Source of the DNA: Lutraria lutraria
Lineage: Eukaryota > Mollusca > Bivalvia > Venerida > Mactridae
Length of the DNA: 64,000 bases
Direction: 5' to 3'
Assembly: GCA_964023205.1 (NCBI GenBank)
Contig: OZ026833.1
Location: 44,175,137 to 44,239,136 of the forward strand
Part shown: one piece after another, positions 48,701 through 55,678 of the stretch
Layout: each line of letters begins with the position of its first letter
How positions within the stretch are numbered: position 1 is the stretch's first letter
Made by a program: the position numbers and the translations under genes
Notes under the pieces: generated by a model
The model's database searches: none
The model's input: only the letters and a program-made list of their open reading frames with translations
What the model was told of the DNA's origin: nothing

Positions 48701-51700
48701 TAGCAGCGCGGCTTCCGCATGACGTCATCAGTTTACGAGCACGAAGTTGTGAGAAAGCTTCCAGATGATCAAGATTGTCAAGGACATGTTTATTTTGAGG
48801 TGTGCAATGCATGTTTACAAGTTGTTTTGTTACATTTCGTAACATGTACAGAAAATTAACTTGTAAGTTGATATTTTATGGAGATCTTGTTCAACTACGG
48901 TAGTATCATATGCGCATGCGCCGACTTCGAATATTAATGGGCACGAACTTATGGGTGTAGTGGCTATGTACAGTAAAACCTCGATTATCCGAACACTGAT
49001 TATCCGAATACCCGGTATTATCCAAATAAAATCTACAGTCCCGATTACGTCTCTATATATTTCAACTACAACGAACCCCGGTTATACGAATCGGATTTTA
49101 CGAATACCTGGTGTAATCCGAATACATTATTTGGTCCCTAAAGTTACTAATGCGCATATTTTCACACCTATTATTCGAATTTGTCAATTGATAACAATGG
49201 CCAATTGAGAATCAAATGTCTTGTGACAAACAATGTGTAACATCAATTCATACATGAAGCGTGTCAACAGTTTAATTATCGTTAAGTTGACCATATTGTT
49301 TGTTACGATTTTATACTAATCACGACGAATATTTCACAATGATCTCGGGTATAATAAGTTAATATGCATACGTACCTGGTGATCTGTATGAAATTATTTG
49401 CATTTCAGTGTCATTCAAAATTTAAAAACTAATTCAAACACAATTAAACAAAACTAACTAGGATATGATGATTTAGTGAAAAAATGTTCCAAACAGAAAA
49501 ACATTACGTCTTCGATTTTAGAATGTGATGATAGCGATGCCTAGTCGATCGTTAGTAAATAAAGTGTAAATGACATAATTTTGTGTCGGATTGTGTTCTG
49601 CATAATCCATAAATACGCGGGTATTCATTTAACAAGAATTATTGTTTCATTTGTTAACTCATATACATTCATAAAACAAAGATAAATAATTAGGGTTTGT
49701 TATATATTTGATTTTATTCTTATTATAACCTTGTGTTTGCATACGAGAGTTAACTCCCTTGTAAGATACAGACAGTACGGAATTTACCATTTCCAAACAG
49801 TACATCATACTGAAATGGATTATTCGAAACTGTGGATTATCCAAATGATTTTTCAGGGCCCAATGACATTCGAATAAACTAAATACATTACTAAAATACA
49901 GTCAACCACATGTTATTGACAAATCATCCAGTCTATGTAGTTTTGAAGATGAATCCTTGCTTAGAAATTTACAGGAACTTATGATTGTAAACAATGCACT
50001 ACGCATGCGCAGTCGGGCATCGCGGCAGGTACAGTCACGGCTCAAAATTATTGTACAATTTAACCAGTACGCGGACACCCGTTTGTATAGACGTAAAATG
50101 GTCAAATAAAGTAAACTCACTTGAAAATGTTTTTTTTGTGTGTGTATTTATTTCATTTACACATGCAAATTAAAAGAAAATATTTTTTCTATAATAAAAA
50201 ATTTAACATGTTTGAATTGAAGCATTGAGTGCAATTATACGTCAATTCATTTATTCTTCTTTACAAAAAACATGCAGAACAAATACTCTCCTACAGTTTT
50301 GGTTTGTACTTTACAGAAATGAGTATTTATCTAGATTTAATAATTTCCATCACTAAGTTTGTAGCTTACGGGAGTTAAGGACGTCAAAATAAAATTATAA
50401 AATGGAAAGCAAAAACATTTGGAAGGTACCTGTAGTCATATGGTTCAAGCGCCAAAGCGATAAAGATGCGAATGTTACTATTAAATTATGCGTCGCAAGA
50501 TCGATTGTGTATATCAGGCTTTTTGTTTACTAAAAAATCTACTCAAGTGAGATTGTCTCATATTTATTAAATACGTATATTATTTTAATCAGTGGCGATT
50601 TTTTAGCCATTTACACAAGGACTTACATATTTTTACAAATATGAATTTATTTTGTTTATATCGTCTGCTGATCAGTAAAAACAGGAAGTTTAAACAGAAA
50701 ATATATCATACTGGAAGAAAGGTAAGTTTGCTGCGAATATAGGTAAGTAATATCGGTATCGTACAGGACGTTTTAACTTGCCGAATACGAGGGTGTCCGC
50801 GTACTGGTAGCGTCCGTGTACTGTTCCGGTCTGTCTAGGTCTGTCACAAGGTGACAAATACCCCAACATGCCTTGGAGCTACAACCCAAGGGAGTTGCGC
50901 ACAACATATCATCTAGTGGTGGTTAAAATTTGTGGTTAAGTTATTTCAAAATCATCCAATGAATGAAGAAGCTACAGAGCGTATATGCCGAAAAAAGACC
51001 AAAATAATGACCTTTGAACTCTGTGACTTTGACTTTGGAGCTACACCCATGGGAGTTGCGCTCGAAACATCGTCTAGTGGTGGTTAAGATTTGTGCTAAG
51101 TAATTTCAAAATCCTCCACTGAAAGACAAAGTCACAGAGCGGACATGATTCAAGACAGATAGACCGACCGACCACAATTTTAAAACTAATTACATAAGCC
51201 TATTAGACTGGTCCTCACAGCATATTCATTAAACCTAGGGTATGGTATAACTCTAGGGCGATTTTTGTGAAGTAGCCTACTATCAGCCTCTGTTATGTAG
51301 TGAAAAAAGCCCTGAACACCTACCTTCTCAGGATCCTTTCCGAGCTGTAAAAACACAACTCGACATGCTTCATACAAATTAGTGTGGAAGACTTGAGTGT
51401 TGAACAGCTACAAAGAAATTCATAGCACACGCTTTACTAACACACAATAAGTTTTATTCTTACCTAGACATGCATGCTTTTCTGAAGGGTAAAGCCAAGT
51501 TAAGACTAAGGCCATTATAAATTAATTGCTTGATTATCATCCCCGCCCGCCCCCCTTTTTTTAGTGCCGCCCCGACAAATTTTATTTTGAAAAAAAAATG
51601 AAAAAAAAAATTTGTGAGAAAAACCTATACGTCAATGGGTGCCACATATTAGTAAAATGTTCCATACAAGCATATGCTATATATTGTCACATAGTAAACT

Positions 51701-54301
51701 TGTCATGTTCTCCACGTTGAAGAGTATGTCTGCCAAACAGCTGATTTTTGTGCAGCCGAAATCTTGAAAATGAAAACATGATTAAAGGTGGAAAAGACTG
51801 GTTCGCATGTAATTATAGCAATGTATCATCATTGTTCGACTTAAAATGTATAACGATTTTGTGACCGGCAAACTTGACCAAACGGCACTAATTGACCGAA
51901 TTAAACAGGTCTCAATAAGCTTTTTGCAAAAATAAAAAAATATAATCCCCCCCTGCCCTCTTTTTGAGGAAAATTTGGATGATAATCAAGCAATTAATTT
52001 ATAATGGTCTAAACACTAGAGGCCAAAATAACATCAAAATCACCTCATGAAGAATGGATAGGAACAGTTTGAGATCCGAAAGGGTCTATTCAATCAAAAT
52101 TGGGAGGAGGCCTTAGCCTTTCATTTTGGAAAATTAAAGCATGAACTTCGGCCAATTATTGGGAGACGGTTAGACAACCGAGAATATGTTCTACAGTGAT
52201 AACTTAAGTTTACCGGATATTTCACAGAACGTGAGAAATAGATTTAGGGAGAATCATATTTCATCAAATTTGAATTTTCAGCATTGTATTTTTGTAATTT
52301 CTTTCACCAAATTGGAAAAAAATAGCTTTTTTCAATAGGGAAGTCACCCAATTTTGGCCTCTATTATAGAGGGAAATAAGGCCCTGGTCATGGGCTTTAT
52401 TTCGGTAGTCACAGAGTGATTTTGTATGGTATTTATTTGTCCTAGATATTATACTTATATACACTCTGCCCAAGTTAGTTGAACATAGAATCGAAACTGT
52501 TCATCTAAAAAGAATGGACGTATTGTGTTACAGGATTCTCAATAACTGGCAAGTTTGGGCCGGTTAGAATCTCATGAATGAATGCCTGGACACCCTCCCT
52601 CCCCCCAGCAGGCCTGTTAGTCTAGCTTTAAAGGGGCATGCCCAGGAACTGCTGTCTTTTTTTTCGTACACCAAAAATGTGTTTGTCACTTGTAAAACCA
52701 ATTATTACCGAAAAGTCAAAGAAGAATATGCGTTGAAAAATGACCCTATATCGCGTGAGCTGGTATTTATATGTCGGTTTGAATAAAAGGCTGTAAACCT
52801 TTTATTGACGACAATGATATTTCCGATAGGTCTGAGAGTTTAACTGAGCATGTGCGCTGCCTTTCAAGTGAACATAACACGAGCAATACTTCCCATTTCA
52901 GTTTGTTAACATTTTTCCGCGATATTTTCGGTTTTGATAGATACCGAAAGGGTCGAGTTGTGAAAATGACGAATAATTCTGAGGCCGAAATCGGCATGTT
53001 TGGTAAATCTTGAAATGTGCATTTTGAGTAAACTAGCGGGATATTTTGTAAATATTTTACAGGGCTTTCATTAATTGATTTAGGCATTAAAATGATACCA
53101 ATTTGATTGCTATTTGAGACACTTCAGTTCCAGGGCATGCCCCTTTAAAGCATGGTACATTCTCATAATTGAGTGATAGCTGCCTATATCAGCTTAATTT
53201 ACAAGAATTATTCATACATGAGCAACCAGAGCGTTAGAATGAGATGTAAGTAAGGTAACCAGAGCACATAATAATTAATCAAATAGTATTAATTCTTATT
53301 CATTTTTCATGATCTGACAAGATGCCTTTCAAATTCATTATCAGTGCGTGGATCTTTTCTGCCCCACATTATGAAAAGATTTCAACAAATGAAAGAACTC
53401 ATTATGGATATCTTCATATCTCATAAAATTTGCTTCAATGCTTTCTGCTAAGATTACCAAATAAATGATAAAGCAGATTTCAATTACCATAATGTAAACT
53501 GAATACATTTACATCGCATCTGTAATATTCAAATGCTTCAGTGATTATTTAAAAAGGAATAATAACATAGCAAATATTTTATTCAATCTGCAATATGTAA
53601 CAGCATTTTCCAGCTCACTTAGTCAAACAGAACACTTATGATAAAGATGAAGTGGGTGTGGTCAAGTGGGCGTGGCCATGGTGTGTGGTTGAAGAACATG
53701 GGACCTGAAACTGTCAAGTTCTCACAACACTGTAAGAAGAGTAAATATCAGCAGTCAAAATTTAAGTACTCAATACCAGGTCCCATTTCCAAGTAAGAAA
53801 TAGCAAGTCATTTGGGTTACATTGATGAGGAAATGTAGTTAGCTAAGGTTCTGCGATCAATAAAGCATGTTTTCTTCACAATTTTCAAATCAAGAATTTA
53901 CCAGGAAAAAATGCTCATATAATGTATCAAAAAAGTAAAGTTACTTATATTGGTGAACAGAAATACAAATTCAAATTAATTCAACGTCATCTCATTTTCA
54001 CATATTGAACTCTAAATTAGTCAAGTGTATATTATCCTGAACAAAGTCAACAACTCGAAGTGTACACTTCCATTTCCTCCAGTAGCATATCAAATTACTA
54101 TACTATTGTTCAGCTTGTAGTAAGTGACGGTACAGGTAGATAAACAACAACGGCAATGACAAAGCAAAATAATGACGCTCTCACCTGCTCGGAAACGGCT
54201 CGGAATAATGAAAGTCCATCTCGAGGAACTGGTTTTCTCCAAAGTCCAATCGTGTTCAAATAATGATCAAGAAATACCTCCGGCTTCGTCTGTTTCTTCA
54301 T
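18610..54301 (-). CDS. ALG13: ALG13/OTUD4/Otu-family OTU-Tudor protein, 13 exons, ~390 aa, catalytic residues replaced
   Basis: Exons in coding order: 54185-54301, 51324-51407, 47457-47503, 46570-46642, 43285-43366, 41060-41174, 40318-40378, 33589-33703, 30354-30412, 25249-25343, 23859-23940, 18782-18892, 18610-18741. All joins keep frame with GT-AG introns (1173 nt). Residues 10-~150 are an OTU fold (GLWRKPVPRDGLSLFRAVSE; ILLCRINENQLDSVYP). Residues 206-222 match the family block ALDPRIYRNVELDIWEE. Residues ~243-295 are Tudor-like (FSLGDKCQ; VIVFIHELGEKKSVPIRSLK). Residue 31 is Ser where active OTUs have Cys, and residue 117 is Gln where they have His. Wording is nearest the OTU-Tudor part of vertebrate ALG13. 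No glycosyltransferase domain and no long proline-rich tail are seen. About 20 residues between exons 2 and 3 were not found. Confidence 0.85.
18782..18892 (-). CDS. ALG13/Otu-like exon 12
   Basis: Acceptor gttttcag. Encodes EWLPYDVYGNRVRQSEQTEN then FPAPGVQYTTAQYNHQY, a Tyr/Gln-rich linker. The donor used here is gtatat, which gives an open join; a donor 4 nt earlier would lead to a stop. Confidence 0.7.
18893..22332. other. intron 11 of the ALG13/Otu-like gene, proximal part
   Basis: AT-rich intron sequence. The only repeat recognised is a decayed MITE-like copy at about 20268-20432 ('ggccaccctgtgaacaaaag' ... 'ggcctttgttcacaggtttg'). Confidence 0.5.
22333..23365 (+). mobile_element. tandem-array element, ~145-bp unit, 6 copies
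   Basis: Starts 'agagctccgcggtcggagac' with 'tgccccc'. It then has six ~145-bp units marked by gtgaccttgacctttgacc and 'gacgagttatcgatcggaaa', a run of gacagacagacagacc, and an end 'cgaaggggggcataat'. The tgccccc / gggggca ends are complementary. Small open frames repeat every 145 bp and are artefacts. Confidence 0.75.
23859..23940 (-). CDS. ALG13/Otu-like exon 11
   Basis: Encodes KSVPIRSLKSPPRHNYNYIN then PRNRRKQ: the last Tudor strand and a basic tail. Confidence 0.9.
25249..25343 (-). CDS. ALG13/Otu-like exon 10
   Basis: Encodes IILEGVHYHGLLQEINASDN then TVIVFIHELGEK, the Tudor core. Confidence 0.92.
27363..28232 (+). mobile_element. tandem-array element, ~148-bp unit, nested
   Basis: Begins 'aactagaactgccac...atacccccac'. 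It has five units marked by caagtgtgaccttgacc and 'gacacaccgtcccatgatgg', and ends 'gaccgaccgaccgac...gtgggggtataaaaa'. The layout is that of the 22333 element with different unit sequence. Confidence 0.7.
28395..29379. mobile_element. 985-bp TIR element with TA target duplication
   Basis: The left end cagtacggttcgggtgattt continues tgtccgatttt. The right end in reverse complement, cactacggttcgggtgattt, continues the same way, so the inverted repeats are about 31 bp with one difference. TA flanks both sides (28393-28394 and 29380-29381), as for Tc1/mariner-type elements. The interior is CG-richer than its surroundings and has no transposase-sized frame, so it is non-autonomous. Confidence 0.85.
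29935..30096. mobile_element. small MITE (cagtcaaacctg ends)
   Basis: Left end cagtcaaaacctgtgttagc; right end 'tataggtttgactg' is the reverse complement of the left end. Inner words 'aataaaggc' and 'gccctttatt' also pair. Same family as 20268, 47107 and 2049. Confidence 0.6.
30354..30412 (-). CDS. ALG13/Otu-like exon 9
   Basis: Encodes QIKDSPEYKERFSLGDKCQ, the first Tudor strand (LGDKCQ). Confidence 0.9.
30420..32357. other. intron 8, AT-rich
   Basis: No gene or clear element. At 32143-32215 a ~31-bp unit (ggagcacaggagctactgtg ...) is present twice in tandem. 31475-31625 is a partner of 25585-25740. Confidence 0.45.
32358..33436 (+). mobile_element. pearl-like tandem-array element, 5 units
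   Basis: Same left palindrome and unit as the 16849 element; the unit marker agctctaggcc occurs near 32551, 32702, 32865, 33018 and 33180. At the right end the inner hairpin arm is missing: 'cacaaaagtcgtgctctggt' where the 16849 copy has an extra 'ctcaccttgagcacatt'. Confidence 0.75.
33589..33703 (-). CDS. ALG13/Otu-like exon 8
   Basis: Encodes PVPYRIAKALDPRIYRNVEL then DIWEEERR, the most conserved non-OTU block of the family. Confidence 0.93.
33710..35515. other. intron 7, AT-rich, with decayed repeats
   Basis: Pieces at 34200-34335 ('atgcccccaa' ... 'tgggggtataatt') and 34490-34590 ('cggacggacagacac') look like remnants of the tgccccc / gggggca element group. A short (at)n run lies at 35233-35248. 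Confidence 0.4.
35518..36336 (+). mobile_element. diverged pearl-like element
   Basis: Starts 'agagggccaatgatggtcct' and 'atcgctcacc', and ends 'gcactctgtgccaggtgagc'. The core has about four degraded units with 'agctctaggcc' or 'aagccctaggcc'. More diverged than the 16849 and 32358 copies. Confidence 0.65.
36760..37065 (-). mobile_element. tRNA-derived SINE, minus orientation
   Basis: In reverse complement the head reads 'tggtctaatggttaag' (A box) and 'ggtttgaatct' (B box). The tail ends 'gggctgttaaacaac', shared with the copies at 12905 and 59013. Confidence 0.7.
37560..37785 (+). mobile_element. short copy of the tgccccc/gggggca element group
   Basis: Contains 'tgacctttaacctagtgacc', 'aaacagacagactagcc' and ends 'attcgggggcataaaa'. 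It has a single unit rather than an array. Confidence 0.5.
37832..38428 (+). mobile_element. pearl-like element, short
   Basis: Begins 'agagggccatgatagcccta' with 'atcgctcacc' and ends 'gcactttgtgctctggtgag'. About two diverged core units with 'agctctaggtc'. Confidence 0.65.
38575..39690. other. intron 7, mixed repeat remnants
   Basis: 38575-38690 is a half-copy of the MITE at 5479 ('gttgggctcaatttttatgg'). 38920-39390 has 'accttgacctgtgacctcaa' and 'agggacataactcagaagtg', words shared with the tandem-array elements, but no clean ends. Confidence 0.4.
39706..39955 (+). repeat. direct duplication around a C-rich insert
   Basis: 'gaatttccaattctaaaaat' followed by 'accaggtcaatatttgtc' at 39709 recurs as 'gaatttccaattctaaaaat' and 'accatgtcaatatttatc' at 39919. 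The ~210-bp interval includes a C/T-rich stretch (tgccgcatttccccgacctc). Confidence 0.6.
40043..40211 (+). mobile_element. short copy related to the 27363 element
   Basis: 'caagtgtgaccttgaccttt', then gacagacagacagacagact at about 40142, then 'tagtggggtataat'. It has one unit only. Confidence 0.55.
40318..40378 (-). CDS. ALG13/Otu-like exon 7
   Basis: Encodes FDDMQDSCLRKFHDLSLSPK, a linker with no recognised motif. Both phases fit. Donor gttggt is weaker than its neighbours. Confidence 0.75.
40443..40800. mobile_element. possible mariner-like remnant
   Basis: Begins cagggtgtcctaaaagaaag after TA, wording typical of mariner-type termini. The other end was not found and no frame is present, so the right boundary is a guess. 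Confidence 0.3.
41060..41174 (-). CDS. ALG13/Otu-like exon 6
   Basis: Encodes ILYEVLYHEVFGLDQELTDA and NLIRDQNKHKMSLMSN. The block LYE.LY..VF is typical of ALG13/OTUD4 just after the OTU fold. Confidence 0.9.
41570..42850 (+). repeat. 26-bp minisatellite, near-palindromic unit
   Basis: Unit cagtcatataatatactg + taaaataa, dozens of copies, most regular from about 42150 to 42740. A second variant, cagcaatataatatgctg, is interspersed. Because 3 x 26 = 78, the minus strand shows artefact open frames. It lies in intron 5 between exons 5 and 6. Confidence 0.9.
43285..43366 (-). CDS. ALG13/Otu-like exon 5 (catalytic-His region)
   Basis: Acceptor cattcag, donor t|gtaagt. Encodes ILLCRINENQLDSVYPVSFQ then ESLAICQ. 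Family members read 'LLC..sNGNHYDSVY'. The His codon position is CAG (Gln) at 43337-43339. Confidence 0.88.
43585..43775 (-). mobile_element. tRNA-derived SINE, minus orientation
   Basis: In reverse complement: 'tttggtctagtggtgtttg' (A-box region) and 'gggttcgattcccggtca' (B box). The remaining part matches 11575-11700 ('gcggccgattcacc'). Confidence 0.75.
44040..44320 (+). mobile_element. single-unit copy of the tgccccc/gggggca group
   Basis: 'aaatgcccctgctgagagct' near the start, 'aaggggccataactcctgtg', 'ggatggacagatggacagg', and an end 'aatggtggggggcataaaaa'. Confidence 0.6.
45019..46321. mobile_element. hAT-like non-autonomous element, 1303 bp
   Basis: Ends tagggatgtcaa and ttgacatcccta, flanked on both sides by ataaaaag (45011-45018 and 46322-46329), a perfect 8-bp target duplication as for hAT elements. 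Subterminal regions are dense in atccggatatccgg-type words, which could be transposase-binding repeats. No long frame is present. It lies in intron 4 of the ALG13/Otu-like gene. Confidence 0.88.
46570..46642 (-). CDS. ALG13/Otu-like exon 4
   Basis: Completes the Lys codon from exon 3 and encodes REFYIYETVGQQPVQATDNC then YQHT. Donor gtatgt, phase 0. Confidence 0.85.
46810..47038 (+). mobile_element. single-unit copy of the tgccccc/gggggca group
   Basis: 'aaacacaacgcccactcata', 'cagacggacgcacaggcc', and an end with a G-run and 'ggggcataaaac'. Close in layout to 37560-37785. Confidence 0.5.
47107..47434. mobile_element. MITE of the cagtcaaac family carrying a tRNA-like insert
   Basis: Left end cagtcaaatgtgtgaac after TA; right end 'gctaacacaggtttgacag' before TA. 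Inner words 'gtggtctttatttaca' and 'atggcttttatttgg' fit the family. A tRNA-like sequence sits inside at 47191-47264. Confidence 0.5.
47191..47264 (-). tRNA. tRNA-like sequence (Ala-UGC-like), probably a pseudogene
   Basis: In reverse complement: acceptor gcccgat pairing with atcgggt (one G-U), D arm ctcagttggtagag, a loop with TGC in the anticodon position, and T arm gcggg/cccgc around ttcgag. The anticodon stem (tctta against gcatg) pairs poorly and the T loop is 6 nt, so function is doubtful. A recent tRNA pseudogene or SINE head is more likely. Confidence 0.45.
47457..47503 (-). CDS. ALG13/Otu-like exon 3
   Basis: Acceptor tgtttcag, donor gtaaga. Encodes DWTENEVISILSRMYK, matching the family 'E..ALS.IY.RDF' segment. 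Confidence 0.85.
47990..48070 (-). repeat. degenerate tRNA-like SINE head
   Basis: In reverse complement: 'tagcccagtaggtagaac' and 'gagtttgaaccgtg', A- and B-box-like at the usual distance. No tail was recognised. Confidence 0.35.
48381..48755. mobile_element. 375-bp TIR element
   Basis: Ends ttctcacaacttcgtgc and gcacgaagttgtgagaa are perfect 17-bp inverted repeats. An inner 'aagttcgtgccc' is echoed at 48938 (gggcacgaactt), outside the element, suggesting a second nested or adjacent copy. No clear target duplication was seen. Confidence 0.7.
48971..49880. mobile_element. possible pogo/Tigger-like remnant
   Basis: Begins cagtaaaacctcgattatcc after TA, wording typical of pogo-type ends. Many 'attatccgaat'-type words occur in both orientations up to about 49878. 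The right terminus is not clean and there is no transposase frame. Confidence 0.45.
50031..50824. mobile_element. TIR element with 18-bp perfect inner repeats
   Basis: accagtacgcggacaccc at 50063 and its exact reverse complement at 50791-50808. Outer ends acagtcacgg and ccgtgtactgt also pair imperfectly. The interior is AT-rich without a frame. Confidence 0.6.
50840..51178 (+). mobile_element. two-unit tandem element
   Basis: 'gtctgtcacaaggtgacaaa' and 'taccccaacatgcc', then two ~150-bp units marked by 'gggagttgcgc' and 'catcgtctagtggtggttaa', then 'gacagatagaccgaccgacc'. Same design as the 27363 element. Confidence 0.55.
51324..51407 (-). CDS. ALG13/Otu-like exon 2
   Basis: 28 codons, phase 0 at both ends, donor gtaggt. 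Encodes LFNTQVFHTNLYEACRVVFL then QLGKDPEK, the second OTU helix region. Confidence 0.88.
51511..52010. mobile_element. ~500-bp TIR element
   Basis: ccattataaattaattgctt + gattatcatcc at the left end, and its reverse complement (ggatgataatc ... ttataatgg) at the right end: about 30 bp, nearly perfect. Target duplication not resolved. It starts ~100 bp upstream (minus sense) of exon 2. Confidence 0.7.
52626..53150. mobile_element. 525-bp TIR element
   Basis: ctttaaaggggcatgccc + aggaactg at the left; the right end in reverse complement is identical except one base (tggaactg). No target duplication was recognised. It lies in intron 1 of the ALG13/Otu-like gene. Confidence 0.7.
54185..54301 (-). 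CDS. ALG13/Otu-like exon 1
   Basis: Starts with ATG (54299-54301) just after an acceptor-like tttttacttgcag, so a non-coding or further coding exon may lie upstream. Donor gtgaga. Encodes MKKQTKPEVFLDHYLNTIGL and RKPVPRDGLSLFRAVSEQ. The codon at the catalytic Cys position is TCA (Ser), 54209-54211. Confidence 0.88.
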
Positions 54302-55222
54302 TTTCTGCAAGTAAAAAGCGTAAACGAAAAGTAAGCAACAGTCCTAGCGTCTTTTACATTGTTTACGAACTACCGCTATGATTAAAGACCAAAGTGTTTT
54401 CGCGCAAATTCTGCAAGTAATTCCCGAAATAAGAGACTAAATAACGCGTTTTAACCGTTTCGTGGTCAACATGTAGAATATTCTGGTTATTCTCGGCTCG
54501 CACGTGGTTTATACAACGCCGGGAAGAAACACGGACAGTCCGTGCAAACAGTGAAAATTGCATTCTGTCAATTTCAAACCAGTCCATTTTCTCCACTACA
54601 CATATGTGTGTACATGTCTAACTGTACCTCGTGACCGACACAGCTACAAACCGGAAGCAATTACGTCACAACTGCGAGGGGGTCACATGTAAGTTTAGGA
54701 AAAGTTATTGCCAGAATAAATTATTGACTATCAGCACTAATTAGGGGCGTAACCAGCGTAACTATCTTACGCACATGCGTATAGTGAAAATATAAATATT
54801 CCCTAAAACGTCATCTAAGTCAAAGATTATTAGATCTACTCAGTGTCAATGTACAGGAACAAACCAATAGCAGGAAGGGTTAAATTCCGCACTGTCCCCC
54901 GCCCCGCGCACAAGTGTGCGCAACATTCATCCAAAGCATAAGTTGGCTACCCATTTGAAAGGAATTCGTGAAAACATGAATTTTTCATGAAATATTTTTG
55001 CATAGTTCATGTATAATGTATGAATAACTACTTGGCACGGGTTAAAGCCCCTTCTAATAACCGTCAAGCATACTTTTTTTCGCTTAAAGAAATAATAAAT
55101 TAAGTGACCGTTTTATCCTATTACTCAGAGGCATCGTCTGCGAATGCAGTTTTGACAATAATGCCCCATTCTCACCGCCACGGATTAGACCCCCGGTTGG
55201 TCAGAGAGAAACCCTGACGACA
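54302..55222. other. 5' flank of the ALG13/Otu-like gene
   Basis: Probably contains the 5' UTR exon and promoter of the minus-strand gene: an acceptor-like tract lies directly before its ATG. The exact first exon could not be placed. No other gene was recognised. Confidence 0.4.
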
Positions 55223-55228
55223 TCGTAA

Positions 55229-55672
55229 CAGGGTGTCCACGGTCAGGGAAAAAGTCAGGGAAAAAAATATTTTTTTCTAGGTCAGGGAATTGTCAGGGAA
55301 TTTTGGAATTTAAGAAAAAGTCAGGGAAAAGTCAGGGAATTTTGAAATGACAAACACTCATCTGATAGAATCAATATTTGTTTAAACATACATATACATG
55401 TATGTATGTTGAAAAAGAATAATAGAAATAAAAATTAAGGAAAAACAAACCTTCGAACAATCTAGATTAAATATATGTACAAAAGAGTAATACAATAACA
55501 GTTGGCAAAGTAAAAGGTGAAAATTGTTGGCTGTATGGGAGGAGGGGACCAACAGATGTCAGTACTTAAGCGTAAAATACAAAAAAAATTAGTCAGGGAA
55601 ATTTGATTTTAGTCAGGGAAAAGTCAGGGAAAAGTCAGGGAATTTTGCTTTACTTAAATTGTGGACACCCTG
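55229..55672. mobile_element. TIR element rich in gtcagggaa
   Basis: Ends cagggtgtccac and gtggacaccctg, flanked by tcgtaa on both sides (55223-55228 and 55673-55678). Just inside, 'gtcagggaa' is repeated several times at both ends. The cagggtgtcc ends suggest a hAT-like origin, though a 6-bp duplication is short for that. Confidence 0.7.
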
Positions 55673-55678
55673 TCGTAA

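Noticed and set aside
49902..50120. Minus-strand frame of 72 codons as the missing OTU exon
   Set aside because: No resemblance to the expected '.GSFE.YL' segment, and no suitable acceptor/donor pair in phase 0.
53345..53460. Candidate minus-strand exon (AESIEANFMRYEDIHNEF...)
   Set aside because: Exons 1 and 2 already join seamlessly within a conserved motif (SEQ|LFNTQ), leaving no room for it.
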